A stretch of 64,000 bases of DNA from Candidatus Heimdallarchaeota archaeon (GCA_011364965.1 RDOB01000005.1:147210-211209); one strand, 5' to 3'. Counted from the first letter of the stretch, positions 48,710-59,011 are shown. Program-made: numbers and translations. The notes: generated by a model not told the origin, from the sequence alone.

Positions 48710-49315
48710 TTGGGTACAAAAATCCTCCTCTCTTTCTCATTAATAGGATATCATTTCATCGGAAAAAGTTTCCTCTTTGATGAATTCTATTTGAACAAAT
48801 TAAGATCTTCCAAACAAAAATATGATAAAGCAAATGAAAACTTACAAGGGAGACTTATTCTAGGAATCTGGTTGGATGTTACAGGAATTGTTCTCTTAAC
48901 TTTCTTAATAATGAATGGCTTTCAAGAGTTTGTACCATTCTGAATAATTCTCTTAATGATCTATTCAACCTCCTTTTGGAACCATTTCTTCTTGACAGGG
49001 AAACCAACTGATGTGCCCTACTTCCAACTGCTGAGTATGAAGAAAACGTTGGATAATCACGTTAAGGAAAGATATTTCATGTTTGATCCTGTCCTAATCT
49101 TCATAAGTGTGATCTTAGTAGCACTTTGGTTAATTTTCGTAGATAGGTTCCTTCATCCTGCGATTCTAGGTCAAGAACTTGTTTTAGTGGGAGGATTAAC
49201 CTTGATTGCGATTATCATCCTCGCGAACGGATTATTCTTCATGTACTTCTATAACTGGCCTTACATCAAGAAATTGTCTGCGACAGCAGACGGTTCCAAT
49301 GGAATTTCCTTTTGA
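48710..49315 (+). CDS. Polytopic membrane protein interrupted by in-frame TGA
   Basis: One frame from TTG 48710 to TGA-TAA 49315 (201 codons) is split once by TGA at 48941-48943. The first 77 residues have one helix and a charged segment (RSSKQKYDKANENLQGRLIL). The sequence GFQEFVPF, then TGA, then IILLMIYSTSFWNHFF forms one continuous helix if TGA is read as an amino acid. Two more helices follow. The second half could start alone at ATG 48956. No family recognised. Third clear TGA interruption in the window. Confidence 0.6.
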
Positions 49316-49472
49316 TAAATGTGATGTGAAGGTTATAAAGCGATGGAAAAATTGACAAACAGAAAAAATATTGTTGTTAGCTCAATTTTTAGTGCAAAAT
49401 ACGTGTGAGAAATTAAAATTCACATTCCAAGGAATTCAAATAATTGTAATAATAAATGGGAGACAAAATTAA

Positions 49473-50423
49473 ATGAAAATAATATATCAGCATTACTCAC
49501 CTGATCGTGGCTTAGAAAATCAACAAGCAGATGTTTATATGAAAGCGTCAGGGCTACCTGCGGATGCTGAGGAGATTAAAAGGCGTTTTAAAGGAGAGAA
49601 AAGAGATCCTCAAAGTGCCCGATATGCACTAACCGAAGAGGGACAGCTCCTAGCATATGTTCAGGTAAGTAAATGGGTAGCAAGACCCGGGACATACATC
49701 ATTAGTTATCCCTGGGCTGTTCCCGAATGCCCGCCAGAGGTAAAAGAACAAATTTTTGATGAATTACTTGCATGGCTAGTGAATACAGTTCAACCCCAAG
49801 TGATTACTGGGGAAGTTGTGTATAATACTCCAACCACCGATGATAGGACTGCATTTTTTTTAAGGAAAGGATTCATCGAACAAGAATATCTCTTTGAAGA
49901 CAGTATTGTGGCTAAACTGGAAGATGTAGCCAATTGGGAGATATCTGAACATCTAACCTCATATACATGTAGAACAGGAACCGCTGCTGATTTGAACCAA
50001 ATCCTTGAAGTCCTTCATGCAGACAATTATATGCGTGATGTCTTCCCTAGCGTGGAAGAGGCTACATACTATATAGAAGAAACATTTCTGAAGGATCCTC
50101 ATAATAAATTAATATTTAAAAACAATCAGCTAGTCTCAATGGGACTTCCATATCGCAAGAAAATAACACGGGGAAAAATGAAGGGAAAAGAAGTAATAGG
50201 GTTCAGATCAGCAACACGGTCGGAATACCTAGAGGCATGGAGGTACCTGCTTATAGAAATTGCTAGGGAAGGTTTAGATAAGGGTTGGAATGAGCTTCCT
50301 CTACAAATAACTTCATTATTTTTCAGCTATTCAATCAACGCTATTCATCTTGCCCAAATGCAAGGGGGGTTGGAATTGATGGCTGTGCTTTATTCTTACC
50401 CTCTTGATCAAATATTAAAATAA
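49473..50423 (+). CDS. GNAT-family acetyltransferase, two-domain
   Basis: A 316-residue protein. Each half has the order of a GNAT fold: LAYVQVSKWVARPGTYIISY, TGEVVYNTPTTDDRTAFFLR and KGFIEQEYLFEDS in the first half, and CRTGTAADLNQILEVLHADN in the second. The acetyl-CoA loops are weak (no clear QxxGxG), so activity is unsure. Start ATG 49473. Confidence 0.65.
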   Translation: MKIIYQHYSPDRGLENQQADVYMKASGLPADAEEIKRRFKGEKRDPQSARYALTEEGQLLAYVQVSKWVARPGTYIISYPWAVPECPPEVKEQIFDELLAWLVNTVQPQVITGEVVYNTPTTDDRTAFFLRKGFIEQEYLFEDSIVAKLEDVANWEISEHLTSYTCRTGTAADLNQILEVLHADNYMRDVFPSVEEATYYIEETFLKDPHNKLIFKNNQLVSMGLPYRKKITRGKMKGKEVIGFRSATRSEYLEAWRYLLIEIAREGLDKGWNELPLQITSLFFSYSINAIHLAQMQGGLELMAVLYSYPLDQILK

Positions 50424-50799
50424 ATAGAATTAACTAAAGAGATGTTAATTTTCAGCTGTTCTTTTTTGAGATTTCCTCAATACAGTCACCTAATGAAGAT
50501 AAAAAATCAATCTATTAAAAGCAATTATTTATTGAAAAATTTACAGAACAGTTGAAATGATTAACCAGCATACCGTATTGTGGAATTGTTAAATATGATA
50601 GTGGAATAGATATTGAAGAAATTTATCCCTGGGCTGTGTTTGAGCTGTAATGTTATCCTTACCATTTATTTGTCAAATAGGTCCTATTATTGTATTTAAA
50701 TTCTACAAATCTAGGCTAGAAAATCCCACGAAAATCCGAAGAATTGAATTACCAACTAGTCCCAGAAAGAATGACTTATGGTTTTTCCTCTACTTCTTT
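50424..50799. other. Intergenic region with a coding-like remnant
   Basis: A 376-base gap. At about 50523-50650 a frame reads FIEKFTEQLK, TGA (50558-50560), then LTSIPYCGIVKYDSGIDIEE and a TAA. It looks protein-like but has no start and is about 40 codons, so it is probably a remnant. Nothing else was found. Confidence 0.3.
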
Positions 50800-52010
50800 C
50801 TATTCCCAAACAGGTGTAGTTGCATCAGAATGACAGATTGGACATCGGATATGTTCCTTAGGCATTTCTTTTGAGGATAAAATGACTTTAAATGTATGGA
50901 AGCAGTTCCCGCACACAATTTTGAGAGTAACTTTTCCGTATCGTCCGTGAATCGGTTCTCCAGTAGATTGGTCACCCTCAGGAACAGTAGGAACGGGATA
51001 ATCGAAGAGAGCTCCTCTTGAAGAGAATAGAAGTTGTAGCTGATAATCCAGCTCTCGATATACAGGTTGGACTCGATTCTGGAGACTGATGGATATATCC
51101 AAATTTTCAAACCGAAGTACTAAGCAAAATGCAAGAAAAATAAGGCCAAGGAGTAAGAGAAATATCTCAAATCCGATCATCGACACCAAGGTCAAGGGAA
51201 AAGGAAGAAGAAGAAATATTGCAGTAGTAACGCTTGATAGGATTGAAAATTCAAGGAAAATCATAAATTTTTTTGATTCAGAATTATTTTTCAACTTTTT
51301 ATATGCCTCAAGCGCTCCTTCACTCACGAGAATTAAAACAGATATCCAATACCCGAAATAAAAGAAAAAACTGACTATATCAACCAGATTTGTAAGGAGA
51401 TTGAATGGTAGAAGGAGAAGAACAGCTTCAAATATATGTACGAATTCCTGAGCGAAATCCAAAGCGATTCTTTGTTGAAAAGAACAACCTTCTACCAGCC
51501 TCTGGGCTTGAAATGCAAGAAACGATTGAAAGCTGATCACCAAGACCAAATTAATCCAAGCTAGCTCAAAGATTTTCAACCAGGTGGCCGCTCCTAAGGA
51601 AAAGCTCGAAGATTTGTGATAAAAGATCACCAGAAAAATGGAGGAATTCAGAATAAAGAAAAGCTCAAATAAGCACAGGCAAGAAAAGTCTATACTTCCT
51701 GCGAAGATCGCTCGGAGGAGTTTCAGATCAGAGTTTACCCCCTCTAATTTTCTTGAAAATGATTTCCACTGGATTAATATGAGGAGGAGACTCAAACCTG
51801 CAATAGAAGACAATTCAAAAGCATAATTAAAAAAAAAGTAAAGAAAGTCCAGTTAGAACTAAGAGAAGTCCGAATTAGGTTAAACAACCAAAAAGACTGT
51901 TCACCTGATATTGAGGTGAGGTATGGTTCAGCTAGCTCCATCCCTACCACAACTAGATAGAGAAAGATAACTAATGAAACCCAAATTTTTAGATAGCTCT
52001 TGATTTTCAT
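50800..52010 (-). CDS. Membrane protein with C-terminal zinc ribbon, frameshift at a nine-A run
   Basis: Two overlapping frames make one protein of about 402 residues. The N-terminal part (start ATG 52010) encodes a helix and a second segment (SNWTFFTFFLIMLLN). The rest (51813 down to 50800) continues with about six helices and ends in a zinc ribbon CGNCFHTF...CPICH. The two frames join at the A9 run 51829-51837 (T9 on the coding strand): ten T residues would give an unbroken frame (FFTFFFNYAFELSSIAG). Either a sequencing error or a slippage mutation. Confidence 0.7.
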
Positions 52011-52185
52011 TAGCCAATCCAGCAGGTCGGTTTACCTAAACGAGAAGGTCATTATGATTTCATGTTATATTAAGTCTTTATACAAGTTTCTTCAATATAG
52101 GCTGATAGAAGTCATGATTGAAAGTTTTTTTAACTGATCACCTTTCTTTTTAGACATACTTTCCAAGCTGATAGAGGGTATTCTT

Positions 52186-52647
52186 TTGGACAATAATGAT
52201 CTTCAAAAATATCTTGAAGAAATAAATGCTGATGCGAGAATTTTAACGATGAGTGGACGTGTTCACTCTGTAATGGAAGCTTCAAAGGAACTAGGAAAAC
52301 CACCTAGCCATTTCATTAAATCAGTTGTTTTTACTAATCCAGATGAGAAGTTAATTCTTGCTATTGTTAAAGGAACAGATCGAGCGAGTTCAAAAAGGAT
52401 TACCAAAGCTCTTGATATCGAATCTCTAAGAGTTGCGTCACCTGAAGAAGCTTTGAGCCTTACTGGGTATGAGGTGGGGGGGATGCCCCCCATTTCAATC
52501 TCAAATGCTCTTGTGCTTATTGATCCTAATGTGATGGAAATGGACATAGTCGTTGGAGGAGGAGGGACTGATCATCATCTCCTTGAAATAGCTCCTGATG
52601 AAATTCTTAAACTTACCAATGCCAAAATTACTAGAATTCGAAAATAG
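52186..52647 (+). CDS. YbaK/EbsC-type aminoacyl-tRNA deacylase
   Basis: A 153-residue YbaK-domain protein. Family features are VHSVMEASKELGKPPSHFIK near the N-terminus, the KxV block KSVVFTNPDEKLILAIVKG, the GYEVGGMPPISI loop and the end GGGGTDHHLLEIAPDEI. Known for the family: it hydrolyses mischarged tRNAs such as Ala- or Cys-tRNAPro, acting in trans. The start is TTG 52186 and no ATG is available. Confidence 0.88.
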   Translation: MDNNDLQKYLEEINADARILTMSGRVHSVMEASKELGKPPSHFIKSVVFTNPDEKLILAIVKGTDRASSKRITKALDIESLRVASPEEALSLTGYEVGGMPPISISNALVLIDPNVMEMDIVVGGGGTDHHLLEIAPDEILKLTNAKITRIRK

Positions 52648-52901
52648 TTTGGAAAATCGAAGATCTTTTAAACTGGACCTTAGGACAACTTTATTGAATC
52701 AAGAGAAGAAAGCTTTTTTGAATATATAAAAGAAAAAAGGAATAATGAGTCGAGAGAAGTAGATAAGCGAGCCTCTCTTAAAGCTGGATAATCCAACGTA
52801 ATAATCATACTCTCTCTTTCAAAGCAAGTGCAAATAAAAAAGCAAATCAAACTTCGTTACGTGATAAAAATTTTGTAGCTAAAGGTTGTGTGGTACGCTG
52901 A

Positions 52902-53852
52902 ATGAGTATTCTTGGTGATTTTTCTGCCTTATTGAGAACTCGGATTTGCCTGGTATCTGCCCTGATCGTGATAATCGCTGGGTATTTAACTCATAGATTG
53001 AATGTGGTTGCTAGTTCTTCTCTTACAGCTCAAACATTTTTGGATTATTTATTCAGCAATCCTATTCTCCCATTTGAAGGGATCGTGATAGGGATGATTA
53101 TTCCCTTTGCATTGGTTGCTGGAACATATGTAATGAATGATTATTTCGACTATCAGAATGATTTAGAAAACGGACGGGTAGATAGACCTCTAGTGAGAGG
53201 TGAGATTCGAATGTGGGAAGCGAAGTGGTTGTCGATCGTCTTGTTCTCTTGTTCCATTCTTATATCGTTAATAATGGTAGTTATTTATCAACTCTCTCCT
53301 CTTATTCCCCTACTTACAATTCTATTCATCGGAATTGGCATTATATACAATCTGGGAGTTAAGAAATTTGGGATTATTGGCCATTTTATGATTAGTCTAG
53401 CTTTAATGGCTCCAATTTTGCTTGGGGTTATTATTGCTGAACCTGTCTCAGAATGGGTTCTCTTAAATATGGTTATTCTTTCCCTATTTTTCCTGTTCGT
53501 GGCGTTGGGTCGAGAAACTATTAAAGATATTATAGATGTCAAAGGCGATCGAAAAGCTGGAAAACGCTCCTTTGCCATTTCCTTGGGTTTAAATTGGGCA
53601 GCTCGAATATCAGGAATAATATTTGTAATCGGAATCCTAATAGGAAGTTTATTGCTATTTCTTGCATTCAGTAGTAATTTAATTTATCTGGGAGGGTTTT
53701 TAATTGTTACTGCTTTACTCTTTTGGACAGCAATAATGATAATTCGTACGCCTGATCCTGAAACAGCCGTGAAAGCGCGAATCTATTCTCGATGGGCGTT
53801 ATGGTTGTATATATCGGTTATTTTTGTTGCGAGTCTCTTAATGACCTCGTAA
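52902..53852 (+). CDS. UbiA-family prenyltransferase, probable DGGGP synthase-type
   Basis: A 316-residue protein with about nine helices. The first Asp-rich motif is NDYFDYQND (79-87) and the second is DIIDVKGDRKAGKRS. These bind the prenyl diphosphate through magnesium. In archaea such enzymes commonly add the second geranylgeranyl chain to geranylgeranylglyceryl phosphate, or make menaquinone or heme side chains. The substrate is not certain. The NDxxDxxxD and DxxxD spacing is normal. Confidence 0.85.
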   Translation: MSILGDFSALLRTRICLVSALIVIIAGYLTHRLNVVASSSLTAQTFLDYLFSNPILPFEGIVIGMIIPFALVAGTYVMNDYFDYQNDLENGRVDRPLVRGEIRMWEAKWLSIVLFSCSILISLIMVVIYQLSPLIPLLTILFIGIGIIYNLGVKKFGIIGHFMISLALMAPILLGVIIAEPVSEWVLLNMVILSLFFLFVALGRETIKDIIDVKGDRKAGKRSFAISLGLNWAARISGIIFVIGILIGSLLLFLAFSSNLIYLGGFLIVTALLFWTAIMIIRTPDPETAVKARIYSRWALWLYISVIFVASLLMTS

Positions 53853-53963
53853 TGATTGATTACAGTTTATCTTCTAGATTTCTCGTCGAATTAAAACTTA
53901 TTTGCTTCCTCTAGGAACTATCGGCCATAAATAACATTGTATGCTTATATGGATATCAAGGAT

Positions 53964-54377
53964 TTAGGGATTCAGAGATTCTCCAACCCATACGACATCA
54001 GGACGATATAGAGAATTACACAGTTCGCGAAGGGGGAGAACTGGGGCTGCTTGTTGTTTAATATGGTTAAACCAATCATTTGTTCAAGCAATGGAATGGC
54101 CACATTGAACACATCGTACTTTTAGTATCTCACCCTGAACATGAAGTATCTGTGTAGATCCAACTCATTCGTGAAGATTATCGACATTCTGAGTGATGGT
54201 AGAGATATCAGCTCCTGTCTGCTCTAAATCAGCCAAAACGTGATGAGCTACATTTGGTTGCGCGTTTAAAACGAGTTCTATACGCCACTTATATCAATCC
54301 CATACCAGCTGCGGATCACGAGCAAAAGCTTGAAGAGTGGCTAGATCAGCTGGCCTGTAGTTATGCCAGAGACTCTC
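53964..54377 (-). pseudogene. Sirtuin remnant with three in-frame TGA codons
   Basis: About 137 codons in one frame match the middle of a Sir2 deacetylase: ESLWHNYRPADLATLQAFAR, DPQLVWD, then ITQNVDNLHE, HVQGEILKVRCVQCGHS and RPDVVWVGESL. TGA interrupts at 54294-54296 (family Trp in VWEWY), 54165-54167 (family Arg in LHERAGS) and 54084-54086. The N-terminal NAD-binding GAGxS part and the C-terminal third are missing, and the second zinc Cys pair is damaged. This is a dead gene. All three internal stops are TGA. Confidence 0.85.
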
Positions 54378-54559
54378 CTTAATTATTATTCTTAGTTGAT
54401 TTTAGGTTAAGTTAACACATTATGAGGATTTTAAGCCTTAGCTAGTTCTTCATGCTTAATAAGAATCAAAGTAAAGTGGTTTATAACAGAAAAAACAAGT
54501 GACAAAATGTCTCTTAATACATAAAAAGCTTTTAAATTCTAAAGGCGAATTAAAGCACC

Positions 54560-55342
54560 ATGCAAAAACTAAATAATTTCTTAACTGATTTACAAGTGGT
54601 TAAGTGTTGTGCTATCGCTGCTATAATTATCTGGATTGGTGGGGTAATAACTGCACTTTTGATTGGGCAACTAGATCCTGTTGGACCTTCTTATGATCCT
54701 GCGGGATTTAATCCAGCTATTAATTACATAAGTGACCTGGGGAACCAAGATCTTACACCAATGCCCATTATCATCAATTGGGCCATGATAAACACTGGTC
54801 TATTATTAATTCCTGTATCGTTACACCTGCGAAAATTTCTCATTGGGGATGAGTCAAAAGTATTGCGGAAAGTACTAGTAAATTTCTCAGTAGTTTGTAT
54901 GTTAATAGCAATGGTAGGATTAGTTTTAACAGGCGTAATTTCTGAAGATGTTGGAGAAGTATGGGACAAAATTTTTCCAATTGGGTATCCGTGGCATGAC
55001 CTTGTCGCTGATTTCGCTTTTACTTTTTTCATGATTGCTGGAGTTCTGATATCTACGCAATGTATACTTTATCATGATATTCTTGAGGAAAAAATCGGCG
55101 TATCAAATCCAAAACGAATACAAATTATTTATATCATTAATTCGTGGATTTTAATTCCAATAAGCTTTTACATGTTTTATACTGTTCCTTATTTATGGTA
55201 CACGGATCATTTTTGGACATTTTTGCCTTGGTGGCAATGGGCTCCAGTATGGGAATGGCTATTGATGATCTCAATTAGTTTCTGGTTAACTTCAGCATGT
55301 ATCTTAACGGTAAAACAGATCAATCGAGACTTTCTTAACTAG
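54560..55342 (+). CDS. DUF998-like membrane protein
   Basis: A 260-residue protein with six helices. After helix 1 it has DPAGFNPAINYISDLGNQDL, equivalent to the DUF998 D-P-x-S-x-L-G block. A Trp-rich C-terminal loop (WYTDHFWTFLPWWQWAPVWE) is unusual. Third member of this group in the window. Function unknown. Start ATG 54560. Confidence 0.7.
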   Translation: MQKLNNFLTDLQVVKCCAIAAIIIWIGGVITALLIGQLDPVGPSYDPAGFNPAINYISDLGNQDLTPMPIIINWAMINTGLLLIPVSLHLRKFLIGDESKVLRKVLVNFSVVCMLIAMVGLVLTGVISEDVGEVWDKIFPIGYPWHDLVADFAFTFFMIAGVLISTQCILYHDILEEKIGVSNPKRIQIIYIINSWILIPISFYMFYTVPYLWYTDHFWTFLPWWQWAPVWEWLLMISISFWLTSACILTVKQINRDFLN

Positions 55343-55453
55343 GATCTTTTTGACTTTTTATGGCCAGTCTTCATTAGAGCTTATATTTGCACTCCTATAA
55401 AATGTTAAAAGGAATAACTGTGAGGAGGGAAGTTAAAGGGAAATGAAGTTCAG

Positions 55454-56449
55454 ATGAGAGAAAAAGAACTACGAAAGAAACTAAGCGTAGGACTCCTCAT
55501 CTTATTCATCGTTTTAACTATTCTATTTGATCTTCAAGTTCCAGCAGTGAGACAATATTCATTAAATTTCGCTTCAGCAAAAATCCTCCGTCCTGCAGAT
55601 CTTGTGTTCCTCGGGGGAGCAGGCTCTTTCGAAAATCGCGCCTATGTCAACGGAACCCAGTATTTTACTCTATGTAAGTGGTTAGTAAGTGATGAATGGT
55701 TTTTTTACACCTTTAATCTTAATAATAAGATTGATAAATTTAAATCGATCCCTTTTCCTAGGGAGAAAGTAAGTAATGAGACTCATTATTACTTTCATGG
55801 ATTAACATACTCAAACGGCTTATTTTACACCATAGGATGTGATTTCTGGCGAAATCATACATTGATACGCTTTTCTATGGACATGAGCTATTTTGAGGTG
55901 TCATTTCTCCCAATCCCCGAATTATATCTCTCTATGGATGAAGTAACGAGTAGTAATACAAGTACATACTATCATAAAGTTGGGGGAATTGGGGTCGTAC
56001 AGAAAACTCTGTGGATTTATATGTGTGGATATCGTCCACCCTACCTCACTCTTACCTACTGCAAGATGTATGGCATTAATCTTGAACATAATGAATTACT
56101 AACCTCTTATAATCTAGTAGCACCTTTAAGACATCATACCTGTATGGATGAAAAAGGGATCTTCTGGTTTTATTATCGAAATGACACAATCAACGGAACA
56201 AAATATTCAGAGGGAACCCTGATAGGATATGACTTCTCAAAGCCTGCAATTGTCGCTACAATCAAAGGAAACATACACAAGTTTGTGAAGAGTCAAAACT
56301 GGTATAATACAAAACTGGGGATGGCGTATTGTAGCTTTGATTATAAGAATATCGTCATTCATAACAATAGAGTCATTTTTGATGACAATCCAGCCTTCAG
56401 CAATTACGAACATCACTTTAATGGATTCTACATCATCCCATTTTTCTGA
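55454..56449 (+). CDS. Membrane-anchored extracellular protein of unknown function
   Basis: A 331-residue protein. The N-terminal signal-anchor (VGLLILFIVLTILFDL) is followed by a beta-rich region with many N-x-S/T sequons and Tyr/Trp. No clear repeat motif was found, though the pattern of strands would suit a beta-propeller. Convergent with the split gene at 56608-57554, which has a similar size and topology. Ends TGA with TAA four codons later. Confidence 0.6.
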   Translation: MREKELRKKLSVGLLILFIVLTILFDLQVPAVRQYSLNFASAKILRPADLVFLGGAGSFENRAYVNGTQYFTLCKWLVSDEWFFYTFNLNNKIDKFKSIPFPREKVSNETHYYFHGLTYSNGLFYTIGCDFWRNHTLIRFSMDMSYFEVSFLPIPELYLSMDEVTSSNTSTYYHKVGGIGVVQKTLWIYMCGYRPPYLTLTYCKMYGINLEHNELLTSYNLVAPLRHHTCMDEKGIFWFYYRNDTINGTKYSEGTLIGYDFSKPAIVATIKGNIHKFVKSQNWYNTKLGMAYCSFDYKNIVIHNNRVIFDDNPAFSNYEHHFNGFYIIPFF

Positions 56450-56487
56450 AATACTCCCTAAAAATAAATCTAGAAAGGAGAACAAAT

Positions 56488-56519
56488 AAATAGCGAAATA
56501 GCGAAATAACGAAATAGCT
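56488..56519. repeat. 8-bp tandem repeat, four copies
   Basis: AAATAGCG is repeated twice and followed by AAATAACG and AAATAGCT. It lies in the spacer between two convergent genes and is the only clear short tandem array there. Confidence 0.8.
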
Positions 56520-56607
56520 AATAATAAGATCTACTCGCTAGAATTTATCAGAGAATGGATTGTTAGAAATTAGCTGAAGACGATTACAATAATAGCATTC
56601 ATGGATG

Positions 56608-57554
56608 TTACGAACTCGATTTATTTCGGTTTTTTTTGTGCACAATGATTGATAAGGAACTGATTACTAATACAGGAGGAAGTAAAATAAAAAAATTCCA
56701 ATTTATTGAGGCAGGGTCACTTATAGACGATATTTCATCCCCAAAATTTATATATCTTCTAGTGATATTTTGACCTGCTTCGTAGTTAATTATGTGCAAT
56801 ACTGGTCCAGTATTGTAGTATTGTATAAACTGATTAGTTCGTGGATCCAAAAGTAAGGGGCTATCTACGTCAGGTGAAGCCACAAATTCCAATCCGTTGT
56901 CTATGGAGAAACGGTAATAACCACTTGAGGGAATATCATATAACAGCGGATTAAAATCATAGATAAAATACAAAAGTCTTTCTTCATCCGATATATAAGC
57001 AATTTCTCCCGTATGCCACCAACCACCAAGGTCATTGATTTGACAGGTACTAGTATTGAGAGACAGGCTAATCGAACTCCAACCAAGGGGTGGCAGATAA
57101 AGCATAAGAAAAGCTGTATCAAGGATTTCACTAACAAAGAAACAATATTTCTCGGTATAATTGACCTCTATTCCAGTCAAATTTAAATTATCTATATTAA
57201 AAATTGCTATAAGATTACCTGAATTGGTATAAAGATTCCATTTTGTAACATTATCCGTCAAAGTGAAATTAGAAGTATAGGGTTGACCAATCGTGGGGAT
57301 TGGTGGTTGCTCGATTTGTTTCAACTGAGTATCAGCTATATTTTTAATAATTTTCTCATTCTCTATATCATTAGAACATCAAGCGAAGAACCAGATTTAA
57401 AAATGATATCTACATAAAATAAATTAGTATCTGAAGTAAATCGTAGATTAGAAAAGTGTGGATAATTAGGAGGAGGATAGGTACATTTCGAGTAAGTCCC
57501 TGTACCAATGAAAAAGAAAAATAGAATTAATCCAAGTGAATGGTATTTCTTCAA
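56608..57554 (-). CDS. Secreted/anchored protein split by a frameshift
   Basis: Two frames form one gene. The first, from ATG 57554, encodes a signal peptide (HSLGLILFFFFIGTGTYSKC) and a beta-rich start ending SSLDVLMI at TAG. The second frame opens before that stop (SNDIENEKIIKNIADTQ) and runs to TAA at 56608. It contains many sequons and a final helix (FFILLPPVLVISSLSIIVHK) with a basic tail. One single-base shift near 57370-57380 would restore about 316 residues. The function is unknown. Confidence 0.6.
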
Positions 57555-57744
57555 TCACATATTCCCCTCAATTCAGCAGATTCTATATATATCCAAGAAG
57601 TTATGTGATTTTTTCAATATAAAGTTTTAGATAAAGTAGCAAATAGATGGACTACTAATGGATTTAGATAGGATTACTCAGGATAACATCAAGAGGAACA
57701 GATTTCTACAAACAAATTCATGTGAAGAAACATTTGAAATCACC

Positions 57745-58593
57745 TCACGACATATCTCGTGCAAACTTAATAGCATCATGAGGACAAATGTCTAGACATC
57801 GATTACAATAATAGCATTCACCTTTTAGACTATCTCGATACGCCTCTTGGGTGGGGCAAATTTGTTCACATAATTTGCAATCCGTACATGCAATCGTGCG
57901 GATGTACTTTTGTTCAGAAAAGCGTGCGATGAAGGCTGAGCCCGCGCCAAAAGGACAGAGAAATCTACACCAAGGACGATAAAGGAAAATACTTGTGACC
58001 GATACAAGACTAAATGCAATAAAGGGCAAGGTGAGTACAAAAGAGTTTATATTGTGAAGGTTTGAAAAACCAGTGAACGGATTTAGCTCTTCTAATAGAA
58101 TCCAATTAAACATAGATGCAAGAAAAAAGAGGGACGCTACAAAAATCCATCTAATACGTGTAGCAAACTTTGTAGGGAGGTCTATTCTGAATTTTACATT
58201 CTTTTGCCTCTCCATATCAGACTTAAAGCTAAGGAATGACAACAACTCCTGCCATGCACCAAGAGGACAAGCATAAGCACAAAAAACTCTTCCAGCGAGA
58301 AAAGCGGTTAAAAATAAAAGACTAAGAATCATCCATGTGGGGATAAGGAATAGAACGATTTGTTTTGCTCCAAGGGCGATTAAAGTTTGCTGAATAGGCA
58401 TCAGGGGGTTGGGTAATCCCCCAAAGATGATCCCAAGGAAGAATGTAACAACTAAGATGGAAATCCTAGCTCTTTTCGTCAATGATTTACTGCTTATTAA
58501 AGAAATCCCAAATAGACAGATGATAAGCCAGTAAAAGATCATGGGTATACCAATTGTATAATTAAAGGGTAAAGGGCGCTCCTGAGCTAGCAT
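57745..58593 (-). CDS. NapH/MauN-type membrane ferredoxin
   Basis: A 282-residue polyferredoxin. Five or so helices; VFCAYACPLGAWQELLSF and RPWCRFLCPFGAGSAF carry the typical CxxxCPxG cytoplasmic motifs. The C-terminal pair of 4Fe-4S sites is CTDCKLCEQICPTQ and CYYCNRCLDICPHDA. Known for the family: electron transfer between quinone and a soluble or periplasmic partner. The partner here is unknown. Ends TGA. Confidence 0.88.
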   Translation of the reverse strand: MLAQERPLPFNYTIGIPMIFYWLIICLFGISLISSKSLTKRARISILVVTFFLGIIFGGLPNPLMPIQQTLIALGAKQIVLFLIPTWMILSLLFLTAFLAGRVFCAYACPLGAWQELLSFLSFKSDMERQKNVKFRIDLPTKFATRIRWIFVASLFFLASMFNWILLEELNPFTGFSNLHNINSFVLTLPFIAFSLVSVTSIFLYRPWCRFLCPFGAGSAFIARFSEQKYIRTIACTDCKLCEQICPTQEAYRDSLKGECYYCNRCLDICPHDAIKFARDMS

Positions 58594-59011
58594 ACGTGAT
58601 CACTCCATATTCGGAAAAAAATACATATTGAAAAAAGTATTCAAATACTATTTCTCACGAGGAAATCTCAACGCTATTAGCTTTTAGGTATCTAGTAAAA
58701 AAAAGTGAGTATAAAACGTGGAATGATGCCCCTTTTGACAATTTTAATACCTTCAACCAGGTAAATTGATGAATACTCTTTTTTTCTTTTAATTATTGAA
58801 CTGAAAAGAATTGAAAGAAACGACATCTTTACCAACAGTTTGCGATAATGTGGTTTCAGCATGTTTTATTAGAGTGAGCGTAGGAGTTGGATCCTATGGG
58901 AATAATGTAATCGAGAATTCTCTCAAGGAAATAATCAAAAAATTCACATTACGAGATCTCAGCAGGATAACCACGCGTTAATAGTTAGAATCAGGCTATA
59001 GAGCAATTTTT
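58594..59011. other. Intergenic region with a possible small open frame
   Basis: A 418-base gap between two minus-strand genes. On the plus strand a frame from TTG 58811 to TAA 58981 (56 codons) reads VGVGSYGNNVIENSLKEIIK, preceded in frame by TGA 58802-58804. No Shine-Dalgarno-like sequence or family. Low support. Confidence 0.25.

Noticed and set aside
54724..55032. Antisense 102-codon frame in the DUF998-like gene
   Set aside because: A shadow of a hydrophobic gene; no start signal or family.
2760..57745. Complete reassignment of UGA to tryptophan
   Set aside because: About twenty genes appear to end at TGA at family-typical positions, often in ATGA overlaps, so UGA still terminates. Only partial or leaky decoding is kept as a hypothesis.
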